From Cristatella mucedo (lineage: Eukaryota; Bryozoa; Phylactolaemata; Cristatellidae), in contig WPIO01000112.1 of the NCBI GenBank assembly GCA_009760855.2, positions 987,501 to 1,051,500 of the forward strand: DNA of 64,000 nt, written 5' to 3'. This document shows, in pieces, positions 11,851 to 22,310 of the stretch. The position numbers and the translations under genes were made by a program. The number at the start of each line of letters is the position of its first letter. Positions within the stretch are counted from its first letter, which is position 1. Under the pieces are notes generated by a model that ran no database searches, was not told the origin of the DNA, and worked only from the letters and a program-made list of their open reading frames with translations.

Positions 11851-12269
11851 GCTCCCGGCGCGGATCGCCAAGCGCATCTCGGCTGTCATTTCTAACCCGA
11901 CGACGACACCCACATCCACATATCTTTCCGCCCTTTCGAAGCCTGTCTCCTCATTCGACTAACTTAATTCCATTACTCGATGCCTGCATCGACGACCTTC
12001 ACTTTTGGATGGCTTCTAGCTTTCAGAAGCTTAACGACGATGCGACCGACCTAATATTTAAGGACAAGCCTAGCGTCGCCCTAAAGTTGAAAGACCCAAC
12101 CTTCATGATCGGTTCAGCTAGCATCACTCCCGCGACGTCGGTCCGAAATCTAGGCGTACTATTTCAAAAGAACTTGTCCTTCAATAAAACAAAATTTCCG
12201 CTGTCAAGTCGACCTGCTTTCAGCAAGCGAACATGGCCAAAATCGGTGCCTGCTTTAAAAAAAATATAA

Positions 12270-12402
12270 TTCACTTGAATAGCACCCCAAGAGAACTTGA
12301 TCTCTATTCAGGCACTTCATATATGCCTCGGGGCTCGAGCCCACGACCTCAGCCAGACCTCGGTCGGGGCGAGCACCTTAACCGCTTGACCAAACCAGCT
12401 TA
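12270..12402 (-). mobile_element. SINE-B nested in LINE
   Basis: In minus orientation it has the tRNA-like head 'ggtttggtcaagcggttaag' and the B box in 'gggctcgagcccc'. The LINE-like tail 'agagatcaagttctcttggg' is at its 12,285-12,305 end. It splits the RT coding sequence of the surrounding LINE. Confidence 0.88.
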
Positions 12403-12547
12403 GATAAGAGTCCAACAGCCGAACTAGTTCGTGCGTTTCTGATATCGCGTCGAGATTGCTGAAATTCGTGTACTCACCACTCTGGCCTACGTCCTTAATC
12501 GACTGCGAGCAGTGCAAAACTCAACAGCCCCTCTGGTCTGTCTTAAA

Positions 12548-12675
12548 CTCGGTGAGCCGTGGGGGCACACTAGATAATGCGGTTGCTTTTCACGACCTCG
12601 GTCCCGAGGTAGTGGTTTCGAATCTTGCAGTGGGCAATTCTGTATTGCAGCTGCGAGCGGTGGTGATAGCCTAGC
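12548..12675 (+). mobile_element. SINE-A nested in LINE, truncated
   Basis: The tRNA-like 'ggttgcttttcacgacctcg' and B box 'ggtttcgaatctt' are followed by 'gcagtgggcaattctgtatt' and 'gcgagcggtggtgatagcc'. The usual terminal 'ctgttaaatcagc' is missing. LINE RT resumes after it. Confidence 0.88.
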
Positions 12676-12812
12676 GGCCACACAACGACCGCTCGAGCTT
12701 CACTGGCTTCAATATCAAGCACCGAATCGGTTTCAAGACTCTCTTTCTTATACGTCACTTCATTCGCTAGCACCGGCCTACCTGTCCTTGACCTCCTTGC
12801 TCCTACTGAGTG

Positions 12813-12816
<4 letters not shown>

Positions 12817-12845
<29 letters not shown>
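12817..12845. repeat. (CT)n within LINE RT sequence
   Basis: A short CT array lies between two recognisable segments of the LINE protein. Confidence 0.9.
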
Positions 12846-12975
12846 ACCACTCGCTCCTCGTTTCCCAGTTGTCTCGTTGTCTCTCGCCCTCAATCGAGAT
12901 CTTTTGGCGATTGGGTCTTCCGTTCGCAAGCATTGGAAGTCCGAGTTCGCTTCTGGCTTCAGTCACCACCTGCAA

Positions 12976-13540
12976 TGATGATTTACCTTGGCATCGTTAA
13001 AGTATCAAGCAAAGAGCCATTCGTTCAGCTCCTTGTCTCCTTCGCCCCATTGAGCCTGTCTTTTTAGATCCCTTTCTCTTTGCTGCTTTACTGCAAGCCG
13101 TCTGCGGCTATCGAACCGCCTCTTTAGTTTCACCTGTCGCGGTAACTTGCAACTCATTAACCGTTACTTGCAGCCTGAATGTGCCATAGACGTGACCAGA
13201 GGGCTCTGTTTAAACGGAGCAAAGCGAAGGGCCGCGAATGGACATGCACGTGGAACTCCCAGGCGACCAGTCTGCAGGAAGTGGACCCGGCTCACGGTGG
13301 GTTGCAGCAGCATCCCGGTTTCGCAATTGCTGCATGCGCGACGTGCCGGACGTGACGTACCGGAGTGGCTGACGAGCTGGCGATTCTTGCGTATTTCCTG
13401 GATGCTTATTTCCTTGCGCTTGATTAGATGGCGACTGCGTTTAGCAGTGGCTCGAATTGCATATGACTCTGTCGCTTCGCACCGGAATTCATAGGTAACC
13501 TAACTATCAGAACTACTCCCCCATGAAGCGGAGAATCGTA
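12976..13540. other. unassigned
   Basis: Probably decayed LINE or unique sequence between two LINE copies. The 115-codon frame at 13,147 has no familiar motif. Confidence 0.35.
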
Positions 13541-13843
13541 TGTTCCCGCTGTTCTGACTCGATTCATTAGCCATACCTCGTACGAACCTCAAAACCGTCA
13601 GACCGTGCCTTTAGTTCCCTACGTTCCCAAAGCCCGGAACTCACTACCGACGCACGTCACAACGTCTCCCTGACACGACGACATTTAAAAAGAAGCTTGA
13701 TGAGCATCTGTTTATTACAGCATTTGGCGGGCCTTTGTGATTCGACCTTTTGGGGAGTGTACCTGCTTACACTATGCCCGCTGCTTGCGGATGCTAACGC
13801 CAAAAATTTGTTAATGCTTTATATGCAGTATCTATAAAGCGCC

Positions 13844-13845
<2 letters not shown>
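13540..13845 (+). mobile_element. L2/CR1-like LINE, RT C-terminus and 3' UTR
   Basis: NLKTVRPCL, then FPKPGTH, then TTTFKKKLDEHLF and FGGPL follow one another from 13,585 to 13,735 and align with the family C-terminus. The 3' UTR ends 'ctataaagcgcctagag', where an AG array takes over. Confidence 0.82.

Positions 13846-13899
<54 letters not shown>
13845..13899. repeat. (AG)n microsatellite
   Basis: A pure AG array begins inside the LINE hairpin core 'gcctagagagag', so it probably expanded from the hairpin sequence. Confidence 0.97.
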
Positions 13900-13901
<2 letters not shown>

Positions 13902-14540
13902 CTTTGGTGGCACTACGCAAATGCATTATTATTACAACAATTTAACCGACAGCGGCCTGTGGTTCGCTCAGCCGAGCCTCGACTCTTAGCTCTGGTTGAG
14001 AAGCACGGTGGGATCGTTCTATTGGGTGCTTGGCGGCGGGGCAGCATGACGTGCTCTTTCCTTCCTTCCAGCGCAGCGACATCCCTTTGGGTCGTACGGT
14101 AGTGTAGACTTAGCGAGCTCGTCGTCGCAACGGAGGCTGCGGCGGTCAGGGCATGCAGGGCTGTCGCCCGAGACGCCCCCCCCCGTCCCTCTGCGATTGG
14201 CCCACACCGCCGCCCCCCTCCCCCGCCCGAACGAGTCAACTGGAGTGCTGGCGAGTGACAGCCGCTCGCTCTGGAGCGGTTCAAAGAGGAAGGCTGCTCG
14301 ACCGTGCTGCCCAGCTCGTGACGCATCTGAGACGCCGACCAGAGTGACGGCACTGCTTTCATTCATCGCGCTGAGGGTGCGCCATTTCCTTTCCTTCTGG
14401 CCTCCGGACGACTGGCAAAATCCAGGCGCCAGTCGTCGGAGCGGCGAGCACGCACGCTAATCGCCCGCCTCCTTTAGCCGGCGAAAAGAGCCGGCGCCCG
14501 GCGACCGACGGCGAGCGGCTGCTGCTGAAAATTGGCCCTA

Positions 14541-14587
14541 GCTGCCGCCGCCGCCGCCGCTGCCGCTGCCGCCGCCGCCGCCGCCGC

Positions 14588-14618
<31 letters not shown>

Positions 14619-14623
14619 GCCGC
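14541..14623. repeat. (GCC)n array 1
   Basis: GCC/CCG triplets interrupted by a few CTG changes. It lies in CpG-rich island 2, about 170 bases from a second GCC array. Confidence 0.97.
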
Positions 14624-14792
14624 TCGATTATGGCGACCTTTGCGCTTAGCGCGATTGCGAAAGCGGCGATCGACGGCAATAAAACCGGCGCGGCCGCCTC
14701 GAGGCTCCGCGCCAAGCTCCGCTGCCCGAACTCGCGGCTCTCGCGGACGCTGCACTCCGCTGCGAGCAGCGACGCTCGAGCGCACCGCGACC

Positions 14793-14793
14793 A

Positions 14794-14882
<89 letters not shown>
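14793..14882. repeat. (GCC)n array 2, about 30 uninterrupted triplets
   Basis: About 90 bases of GCC with no interruption visible. It resembles triplet arrays that expand in 5' UTRs of some genes; any such role here is inference. Confidence 0.97.
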
Positions 14883-14883
<1 letters not shown>

Positions 14884-15116
14884 AGGTGCCTCCGCACTCG
14901 GACCACCCGTAGGGCAGCAATGCGTCTCCGAGCTAGGCCCGGCCTGAACTGCCTCTTTACGCAGCGCTACGTCAGCCTGGCTCCGTGAAAGCCGGTCTCC
15001 ACAACTGAGGCTGTCACCGCGGCGATTGGTCGCCGCTCCGGTCGGCTGTAAAAAGCGTTGCCTGATTGGTTGACCTCTGCCGCCAGTGTGTCCAGCCATT
15101 ATGAGGCGGCAAATAG

Positions 15117-15235
15117 CAGCTAATTTAACGGCCTCATTCGAACAGCGGCCGGAGAGCCTTAGCGGCTATCGCCGCAGCTTGCAAGTGGCAATAAAGGATC
15201 TCCCATTGCACAATTCAAAACCACGACTTCGATCT
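15117..15235 (-). mobile_element. SINE-A relic
   Basis: 'gctaatttaacggcctc' (terminal motif), 'gagccttagcggctatcgcc' and 'gcaataaaggatctcccatt' match the minus-strand SINE-A order. The B box ('ttcaaaaccacgac') is degraded. Confidence 0.8.
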
Positions 15236-15329
15236 CGTTTACGGCTCCTGCTCCGTTGTACGTGCAGGGTAACGTCGAGTTGTCCGCCGACGCAACTTAA
15301 AAGCACTGACCAGGACAAACGCTAGAAAT

Positions 15330-15838
15330 CTGTACGTGAGGCTCGTCGTCTTGATCTCCATCCACTCGAGCGACATCATTGATACCCTCAGTGAAGCAGT
15401 GAACACGACGCTTAGGAGTGCTCTTCCGTACATTCTGTCCGTGCTCACGTGTCTCGGAGATCCCTTTCGATTTACGAAAAACCTCAAAAGATGCGCCGAG
15501 TTAAGCGCAGGCTTGAACGCGGCTTTAAGAAGTCTGGATCTGACGAAGATCTAGTCAATTACAAAGACTTCCTTCAGGTATAAACCCGAAAGCTTATCAA
15601 AATGCCAGGGCTTCTTTTTTCACTCGAAGACTGAAGTCCTGCCAGTCAGACCCGCAACAGATTTACAAGACGGTAAACAATTTACTGGCCAAATCTGAGA
15701 GGTCTCACATCCCAGACATTAATGGCTCAGCCGAAAAGTTTCTATACAGAATGCTTTCTATACAGCATATGCCAAGTGCCTAGAAAGAGATTCGGTTCTC
15801 TGAGAAAGCTATACAAATGTATTATTATAGTTATTATT
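15330..15838 (+). mobile_element. L2/CR1-like LINE, linker before RT plus 3' tail
   Basis: SSDIIDTLSEAVNTTLRSAL, RRLERGFKKSGSDEDLVNYK and IYKTVNNLLAKSERSHIPDI resemble the segment between endonuclease and RT in this clade (usually RRLER...TGS.EDL...YK...; KKLYKIVNKLLGK). From about 15,745 the sequence jumps straight to the 3' UTR ('gtgcctagaaagagattcgg', 'ttctctgagaaagctataca', TTA tail). The whole RT domain is deleted. The frame is interrupted by stops. Confidence 0.8.
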
Positions 15839-16225
15839 CTCGCAATACATTCGTACAAGCTAAACAGGCATGTTCCTTGTAGATGAAAATTTGACACGTG
15901 ACGATTCAACACCGGAAGACATTTTCTTTCAATCAATTCGTTGACAATTTAATTTCCGCCCTTAGCCTGAATCGAGAGCTAGAAATATTCTTCACGGTTC
16001 CTGAATAATAACGAATAGCTACTGGCTGCGTCACAATTCGTACGTGGTTAGGCTGTGTCACTGACGTGGTCGTGCCGCTTCGGTGCAAACACCGCGCTCG
16101 TAGCGGCGCTAGTCTCAGCCGGTACGGGACGAATGCCGGCGACGCCTTAACCTTGTATTCCGGCTAGCGACATGTAGGTGCTGTACCAATGCGCACAGGT
16201 ATGCCGACGGTAGCACGAGTAAACA
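15839..16225. other. unassigned
   Basis: No recognised element. Short frames only. Confidence 0.4.
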
Positions 16226-16227
16226 AT

Positions 16228-16380
16228 AAAGAGTAATTCATTTGTAGAAAGAGACCTTGACCTCTATTCTAGCGCTTCACGGACGTCACGGGTCTCGAGC
16301 CCACGACCTCGGTCGTCAAATGCAATCGATATCCTTGACCTTGGTTGGGGCGAGCACCTTTACCACTGAGCCAAGCCAAT
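16228..16380 (-). mobile_element. SINE-B
   Basis: The LINE-like tail at 16,240-16,275 (agagaccttgacctctattc) is followed by 'gggtctcgagcccacgacct' (B box, minus) and 'gcacctttaccactgagcca' (A box, minus). Near full length. Confidence 0.88.
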
Positions 16381-16582
16381 GCGGCAGGAACGCGGCGGCG
16401 ACGAAGAGCGCTCGCTCATGCCTTACATAACGAGGTCATATCTAAAAGCACGGACATCTATTCGACAGCATGGGGTTACCGGCAGGGGCATGCGCAGCGC
16501 TAGGCTGGGCTGGACCGGGCCAAGGCTGCAAGTGTGCCTAGGTCCGCGGCCAAGTGCCTAAATTTGCCTTTGCCTGTCCGGT

Positions 16583-17460
16583 AGGCCTAAGGTATCGACG
16601 ATTTACCGCAAACCCCCACAATCGACCGGACATTAGCGTGTTTCCGAGCTCAAATTTTAGGCGGACATTGTAGTACACATTCGATTGTATCTGTCCACCA
16701 AATTACATGCCATTGTGCGAACGCGCACTTATGCAAATGTGCTGCAACGACGAGGCTTGTACCGCAATCCACTTTAGTTCGCTCAAATCCACCGCAAATC
16801 AGGCGCGCTAAAAGCTTCAAAAATATTGAATATAAAACTACGCTACATGCAAAATGTACTCAACAAAATTTCGCGCGATTCCGCTCACGCGTCCTCAGAA
16901 AGTCTACTGAAATAGATTGCAGCGGCTCGGGCCAACACCACAATCCACTGCATTTCGCCACACAGCGAAGGTAGTCCTATGCGAAAAGCTCCTTTTTTGA
17001 ATGCATGTGAGAGTGCACTTTGCGCAATGCATTCATGCAATTTTACTTGCATTGGCACGGCCGTTCTCGTGCAATGCGCTGCAATCGACTAAAATCGCCG
17101 GGGCCGATACCGAAATCCACTCCAATCTTACCGCATCCACGACAAACGACTACAAATAGATTGCGCCGAGTTTTAGTTTTTATTGCATGTTAAATTGCAC
17201 TGCGTTGTGTGCATACCCACTTAAAATAAAGAAATTATGCGTCCGCGAACTCTGGCAATTCGCGGCAATCTCCCGAAATGACCCGGAGATATACCGCAAT
17301 TCACTCTAATCCACTGCAAATAATTCCCAAATCGCCAACGTGAAGCTCTAATTTACATTGCAGATAAGACTAAGCTCAGTTCAAAGTGCACCCACACATC
17401 TTCCCTCCATCGTGCAAACGCGTTCCCACGAAAGGCGTTGCTGCAATCGGCTGCAACCGC
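16583..17460 (-). repeat. left arm of the large satellite fold-back
   Basis: About five diverged monomers of roughly 170 bases, reverse-complementary to 20,505-21,425. The best-preserved stretch is 17,180-17,280 against about 20,690-20,800: 'gcatacccacttaaaataaa', 'gtccgcgaactctggcaatt' and 'cgcggcaatctcccgaaatg' all occur in reverse complement there. Outer ends share 'taggccta' followed by a 'tcgacga' word. Confidence 0.88.
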
Positions 17461-17960
17461 ACTGACTCGCTGAGCTGCTTCGGCCGAACGTTTTCCGGTC
17501 GGGTCGGCTGGCTGGCTGCAATGGCGGCCGCCCACGAGATGGCAACCGCCGTCGCTGCCCAAGTTCGAGGCTCCTCTGCTCATCGAGAAGGACTCGCTGT
17601 CCGAGCCAGCTGGCTGCGGGCGTGGCAGCTCCCAGCCTCCTTTGGCGGCCTTGAACGCTCGCTGGCTCTGGGAGGCAAGCGTGTCGACCATTCGTGGCTG
17701 CTCGAAAATCGAAGATTTATTAAGTGCATTATTGCTAGTATTAATATGCTGCCGCTGCAGCGTCACGAACGGTGCTGCCACCTGCAAGAAAAAAAAGGCT
17801 CGAGCTGTGCGTGTGCCTCGCTCTGGCCGAGCTCTTCGCAGTATCGAGCGGCCGGATCAAAGAGCCAAGTTGCCAGCTCAGCTCCCACTGCCCGACACAG
17901 GGACGTGGGATTTCGAGTCATGAATTTGGCAGCTAGCCAGCTCTACGTTACCCGGTGCCT
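17461..17960. other. unassigned spacer within the fold-back
   Basis: GC-rich, with open frames on both strands (for example 17,386-18,024 plus and 17,353-17,787 minus). No recognisable motif. The frames run into satellite or SINE sequence, so coding is doubtful. Confidence 0.4.
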
Positions 17961-17967
17961 GATGCAG

Positions 17968-18046
17968 GCAGCAGCGGGCGGGAGTTTAGGAGCGAAAGCC
18001 GCTAAGACCCTTCAGCCGATTTGAAAACGAGGCTGCTAAACCAGAT
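17968..18046 (+). mobile_element. SINE-A 3' fragment
   Basis: 'gccgctaagacccttcagcc' and 'gaggctgctaaacca' match the 3' half of SINE-A. The head is missing. Confidence 0.65.
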
Positions 18047-18118
18047 GAACCTTACGTTATTCAACGAATTTCGTACACACTAACACACAACCACACGCAC
18101 ACGCAAGCATGCTCTCAC

Positions 18119-18172
<54 letters not shown>
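18119..18172. repeat. (CA)n then (TA)n
   Basis: CA dinucleotides to 18,158, TA to about 18,172, then the TAA tail of the LINE. Confidence 0.96.
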
Positions 18173-18480
18173 ATAATAATAATGCACTTGATAAAGCACC
18201 CTCAGAGAACTTAATCTCTCTCTAGGCGCTTTACATTTGCTGCAAAGGGAAATGCAATTGAATGGTGAGTAAAATAATGCTTGATAAACAAACAAAATGA
18301 ATAACATGGTTAGGGGTGACATGCACAGGGTCAGCATGCAAATGTGGTTAGTGGCAGCATGCACAGTGTCAGCACGCATAAGCACTTCAAGGACGAATCA
18401 CAGGCACCCACTAAATGCTGTCCTAAATAGGTGTTTTTAAATTCTTTTTAAATGTGGTCAGGTCAGGGGATGTTCTGACT
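18171..18480 (-). mobile_element. L2/CR1-like LINE, 3' UTR
   Basis: A TAA tail, then 'gcacttgataaagcaccctc', 'tctctctctaggcgctttac', 'ggttaggggtgacatgcaca' and 'aaatgctgtcctaaataggt'. The same order is seen at 4.0, 22.6, 24.7 and 58.1 kb. The copy stops just before the ORF end. Confidence 0.92.
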
Positions 18481-18697
18481 ATATACTTGTCTGTATTGCT
18501 TATGCAGGTTGATGCTTACTTACAAGTGCAGCGCTCCGTCACTTCGCCATAGGGAATTCCAAAAGCGCCCACAATGGCGCCAAATCACAAAGCATTCCGT
18601 GACAGTCTGCTGAAGATGGTCTACGGTCGTTCAGTCGCTGCGCCGCAAGGCATAACAAGGGGACGTGCAACATGAGCTGGAGGTTTTCGGATTACTG

Positions 18698-18880
18698 CTA
18701 ATAATAATAATAATAATAGCTGATTTAACAGCTTCTTTTTGTATAGCGAAAGAAGAGCCTTTATGGCTATCACCACCGCTTGCAGTGGCGATAAAGGATC
18801 GCCCACCGCAGGATTCGAACCCACGACCTCGGACCGACGTCGTGAAAAGCAACCGCCTTACCCAGTGAGCCATTACGACT
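18698..18880 (-). mobile_element. SINE-A, near complete
   Basis: A TAA tail (18,698-18,718), then 'gctgatttaacagcttc', 'gagcctttatggctatcacc' and 'gcaggattcgaacccacgac' (B box, minus). The A-box region is in 'aaccgccttacccagtgagc'. This is one of the least diverged copies in the window. Confidence 0.93.
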
Positions 18881-18984
18881 CATCAAAAACGTATACAATC
18901 TTATGTGCGACTATACAATGAGAATTAATGCTTCCCATAGCCAATTTTTGACAATTTTTGAAAGGGTGTAATGAAGGCAGCTTT

Positions 18985-20505
18985 GGCCGAGGATTAGCAA
19001 TCCATTGCTGTGCATTGCTCAAAATTTAACGCACCCAATAGGATCAAATGACGTAATTTCACTTTATGAAAGCGCAATGTGATACCTGATGTGTATTTCA
19101 ACTTTACACAGCCTATGTGGGGTCGATTTGCTACGGATTGCTGCAGATTGCTGTATTGACAAGGGCCATTGCCGTTGATTGCAATGCACTGACCGAGAGG
19201 GAGCATAAACAATAGCATTTCGGGGAGCACCAAAAATCGCGTATAAGGCAAAGAGAAATCTAAATGGGAGAATCGCCCAGCAACTTTCCGCCTATTTGCG
19301 ACGGTGCGTTATGGATTGCCATGGTTTTCCGGGCCATTGCCGTCGATTGCCGTGCATTGCCCTCGATTGTACGTTCTCAATTGTTTGACATGATGTGGCT
19401 GCAGTTTTAATAAAACACGAAGTAATATCAAGACAAGTAGGAGATGCTCCCGGAAGCTGTCGGTTTATTTTTAACGGACCGTTATAGATTGGCGCCTCCC
19501 GGGCCATTGCCGTCGATTGCCATGGATTGCCATCGAGTGAACGCGCACAATGGGTGCAAATTATGAGCACGTATAGGGAGACGTTACGTGTAATAAGAGT
19601 AATTGTTTTACGCAGCCCATCTTGTCGATTTTCTAGTGATCACGGCAATGGTCCGGGCCATTGCTGACAGTTGAAGAGAAAAGAAGCTTGAAAATACCAT
19701 GGCTTCACTTTGAACGCAGCGGAATGTTATATATAATAAAAATTGGAGCTTCAGGCTGTCAATTTCTCGTCGATCGACCGCCGGTTAGAGTTTTGGCTCG
19801 GGCCTATGTCGTCAATTGACATTCGTTGCTCGCGATTGTACGTACGTTCGCGATTGGTTGAAAGGATGCGATTGCACTCTAAGCGCAGCGTGCTGTGACA
19901 CGTAAGAAAACTTTGATCAGACATTTTTCCCTTATTTGCGATGGATCGTAATGGATTGGATGGATAATGGCTTTATTTTCCCGGGCCATTGCCGTCGATT
20001 GCTATGCATTGCCTGAGATTGAACATACAGAATGCGTTGAAAGTATGCGCTCTCGCACGTGATGTTAAATGCAATGACAATTGGAGCTCGAGCAGCCGAT
20101 TTCTCGTCAATTTGCCACGGATTATACTAAATTGCTAATTCGAGCCGAGCCGTTGCCGTAGATATCCGTGCATTGCCCGAGATTGTACGTGAGCAATCGG
20201 GTAAAATGACGTGATTGCACTTTAAACAGTGTGCTTTTTAATATGCATTCAAAATTGGAGCATTGAGAACCTATTTCGCGACATTTTTTTAACCGATTGT
20301 TTTGGATTTCGGTATTGGCCCGAGCCATTGCAGTCGATTGCAATGCATTGCATCAGAATGACTTGAGGACTTGATGCAATTATTGTGAAATTGCGCGAGT
20401 GCTCTATCAACGGTATTAGAGCAACTGAAGAGTATCGCAGCGTGCAATCATAATTAGAGCTTTTCGTGCACGTGCTCTGGTCGCTTTGCGGCGGATTGCG
20501 GTATG
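18985..20505 (+). repeat. ~170-bp satellite, inner tandem array
   Basis: The core word 'gggccattgccgtcgattgc', in variants, recurs near 19,165, 19,335, 19,500, 19,650, 19,800, 19,983, 20,148 and 20,320. Spacing is 150-185 bases. Each monomer also carries a 'gattgtacg' word, an A-rich 'aaaattggagct' word and a 'gattgc' trinucleotide pattern. Monomers are well diverged from one another. Confidence 0.88.
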
Positions 20506-21425
20506 GGATCGGGCCGTTGCATTCAATTGCAGTGCCTTGCATGAAAACGCGTTTGCAAAATAGAGTGAATATTTTTGGGTGCACTTTGAACTGAGCCTAG
20601 TCTCATCTGCAATGTTAATTAGAGTTTCACGTTGGCGATTTGAGAATTATTTGCAGTGGATTAGAGTGAATTGCTGTATATCCCCGGGTCATTTCGGGAG
20701 ATTGCCGCGAATTGCCAGAGTTCGCGGACGCACAGTTTCTTTATTTTAAGTGGGTATGCACACAACGCAGTGCAATTTAACATGCAATACAAACTAAAGC
20801 TCGGCGAAATCCAGTTCTAGTCGTTTTGTGGAGGATGAGGTATGTTGGACTGGATTTCATATTGGCCCCGGCTTTTGCAGTCAACTGCAGCGCATTGCAC
20901 GAGAACGGCCGAGCCAATTAAAGAAAGATTTTGTAAGCACGATTTTCGAAAAGTGCCCTCCAAGTCGCGTGAAATCAAAATAGGAACTTTTCGCGCAGGA
21001 TTTCTTTCGTTTTATGGTGGATTTCGGTGGACGACCTGAGCCGCTGCAATCTATTTCAGTAGAAGTCGTGAGAACGCGTGAGCGGAATCGCGAGACATTT
21101 TGTGGATACATTTAGCATGTGGCTTAATATTATATTCAAAACTTTTTGGAGCTTTACGCGCACCTGATTTGCGATGGATTTGAGGCGAAATAAAGTGGAT
21201 TGCGGTGGATTGCGGCGGATTGCGGTACAAGCCTCGTCGTTGCAGCACATTTGCATACGTTCGTGTTCGTACAATGGCATGAAATTTGGTGGACAGATAA
21301 AATCAAATGTGTACTACAATTTCCGCCCAAACTTTTTGCTCGGCAATGCCAATTTCCTATCGATTTCAGCCTAATTAGAATGGATTGCGTTGGATTGCGG
21401 TCATTCGTCGAACCCATAGGCCTAG
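20505..21425 (+). repeat. right arm of the large satellite fold-back
   Basis: It continues the tandem array in the same orientation (core words near 20,510, 20,690, 20,870, 21,038 and 21,225). It is reverse-complementary to 16,583-17,460 over about five monomers. Its outer edge 'cgaacccataggcctaggc' mirrors the left edge 'gtaggcctaaggtatcgacg'. Confidence 0.88.
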
Positions 21426-21794
21426 GCTCTGAGCCACCTAGGCCGATGGTTCCGGGGTCGGGGCTGGGCCCTAGAAATCTAGAGATCAGTTCAGTATCGG
21501 CTTGATTATTGCAATTCCCTTTTGGCTGGGCTACCGAAAAAAAATCCACTTGGCCACTGCAGCTGGCTATGAATATGGCTGCAATGCTAGTTTACCAATC
21601 GCCGCGGTTTGACCACGCGACACCTCTGCAACTAGAGCGACAGCGACGGATGCGGGATGATCAACGGGTACAGAGCAAAGTTCAAAGTACGCCGACCCAC
21701 AAGGCCAAGGCCACGGCTTGGCTTGGCTAGGGTTGGCTAGGCCACACCTAGCTGAGCTGCTGCAACTGTTTCAGCCTTCTCGTGCCCTCAGGTC

Positions 21795-21932
21795 CTGTAT
21801 GTAATGTAATGTAATGTATCTCCGTCAGTAACTTCACAAAGTCATAAAGACCATGTGGGTGTTACGCAGGAGAGTTTTGTATAGCGAACTCACAGCCTAA
21901 GCGGCTTTCGGTACGCATTCGGTAGCCAACGG
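21795..21932 (-). mobile_element. second LINE family, 3' UTR, minus
   Basis: (TGTAA)n tail repeats at 21,798-21,828, then 'ctccgtcagtaacttcacaa', 'gtgggtgttacgcaggagag' and 'cggctttcggtacgcattcg'. It abuts the plus-strand copy that follows, head to head. Confidence 0.88.
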
Positions 21933-22310
21933 ATGGACAATAAATTAGCTGTTCCATTCCTCCGCTTAAAGACCGTTGGCGACAAAAGCTTTTGCTCACC
22001 AGGTCCTAGAATGTGGAACTCACTTCCACGATTCTTGTGCAACGACAGCTACTCTCTTGCTGCTGACTATCGCACAGCCTTTTCAGAGGTCCTGAGCTGC
22101 TACTTCCATGTTACTCACTGCTTTAAACTGCTCTCCTCACTCTGCTATGCTTCCCACTTTCTCTTTGTTGTGTGAGATGAAGTTTGTTGGCTACCGAATG
22201 CGTACCGAAAGCCGCTTAGGCTGTGAGTGCGCTATACAAAAATGTCCTGCGTAACACCCACATGGTCTTTGAGGAGTTACAGGCAGAAATACATTACGTT
22301 ACATTACATG
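21933..22310 (+). mobile_element. second LINE family, RT C-terminus and 3' UTR
   Basis: The ORF end reads LKTVGDKSFCSPGPRMWNSL at about 21,965-22,025. This is the C-terminal signature of CR1/L2-type LINE proteins but differs from the main family. The 3' UTR contains 'gtaccgaaagccgcttaggc' and 'tcctgcgtaacacccacatg'. The tail is a (TTACA)n run at about 22,290-22,308. The frame is open to 22,175. Confidence 0.88.

Larger units (their letters stand above)
11855..12975 (+). mobile_element. L2/CR1-like LINE RT fragment with nested SINEs and a CT array
   Basis: A degenerate YADD-like box (DDDTHIHISFRPFEAC) lies at 11,899-11,946. LHFWMASSFQKLNDDATDLI lies near 12,000-12,055, and ATSVRNLGVLFQKNLSF near 12,135-12,187. 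After a SINE-B, RT resumes at about 12,403 (KLVRAFLISR-like, then AVQNS-like). After a SINE-A, it resumes at about 12,690 (KHRIGFKTLFLIRHF). Beyond a CT array comes a FGD...FRSQA-like C-terminus at 12,895-12,930. Several frameshifts are present. The RT order is kept across both insertions, so the SINEs arrived after the LINE. Confidence 0.85.
14000..15080. promoter_or_regulatory. CpG-rich island 2 with GCC arrays and CCAAT words
   Basis: CpG is dense throughout. Inverted CCAAT words (ATTGG) lie near 14,186, 15,024 and 15,065. The last two sit 40 bases apart at the right edge, as in many CpG-island promoters. Two (GCC)n arrays lie at the centre. Long poly-Ala, poly-Gly, poly-Pro and poly-Arg frames arise from those arrays on both strands and are not good evidence of coding. 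A promoter or first exon is possible, but direction and start cannot be set. Confidence 0.4.

Noticed and set aside
14359-15099. 246-codon minus frame with poly-Ala and poly-Arg
   Set aside because: The GCC arrays open all frames on both strands, and no domain is visible outside them.
17386-18024. 212-codon plus frame
   Set aside because: It begins in satellite sequence and ends in a SINE-A fragment; no domain recognised.
18698-18880. tRNA gene on the minus strand
   Set aside because: The A- and B-box-like words are within a repeated SINE with a long non-tRNA body, and no cloverleaf could be closed.
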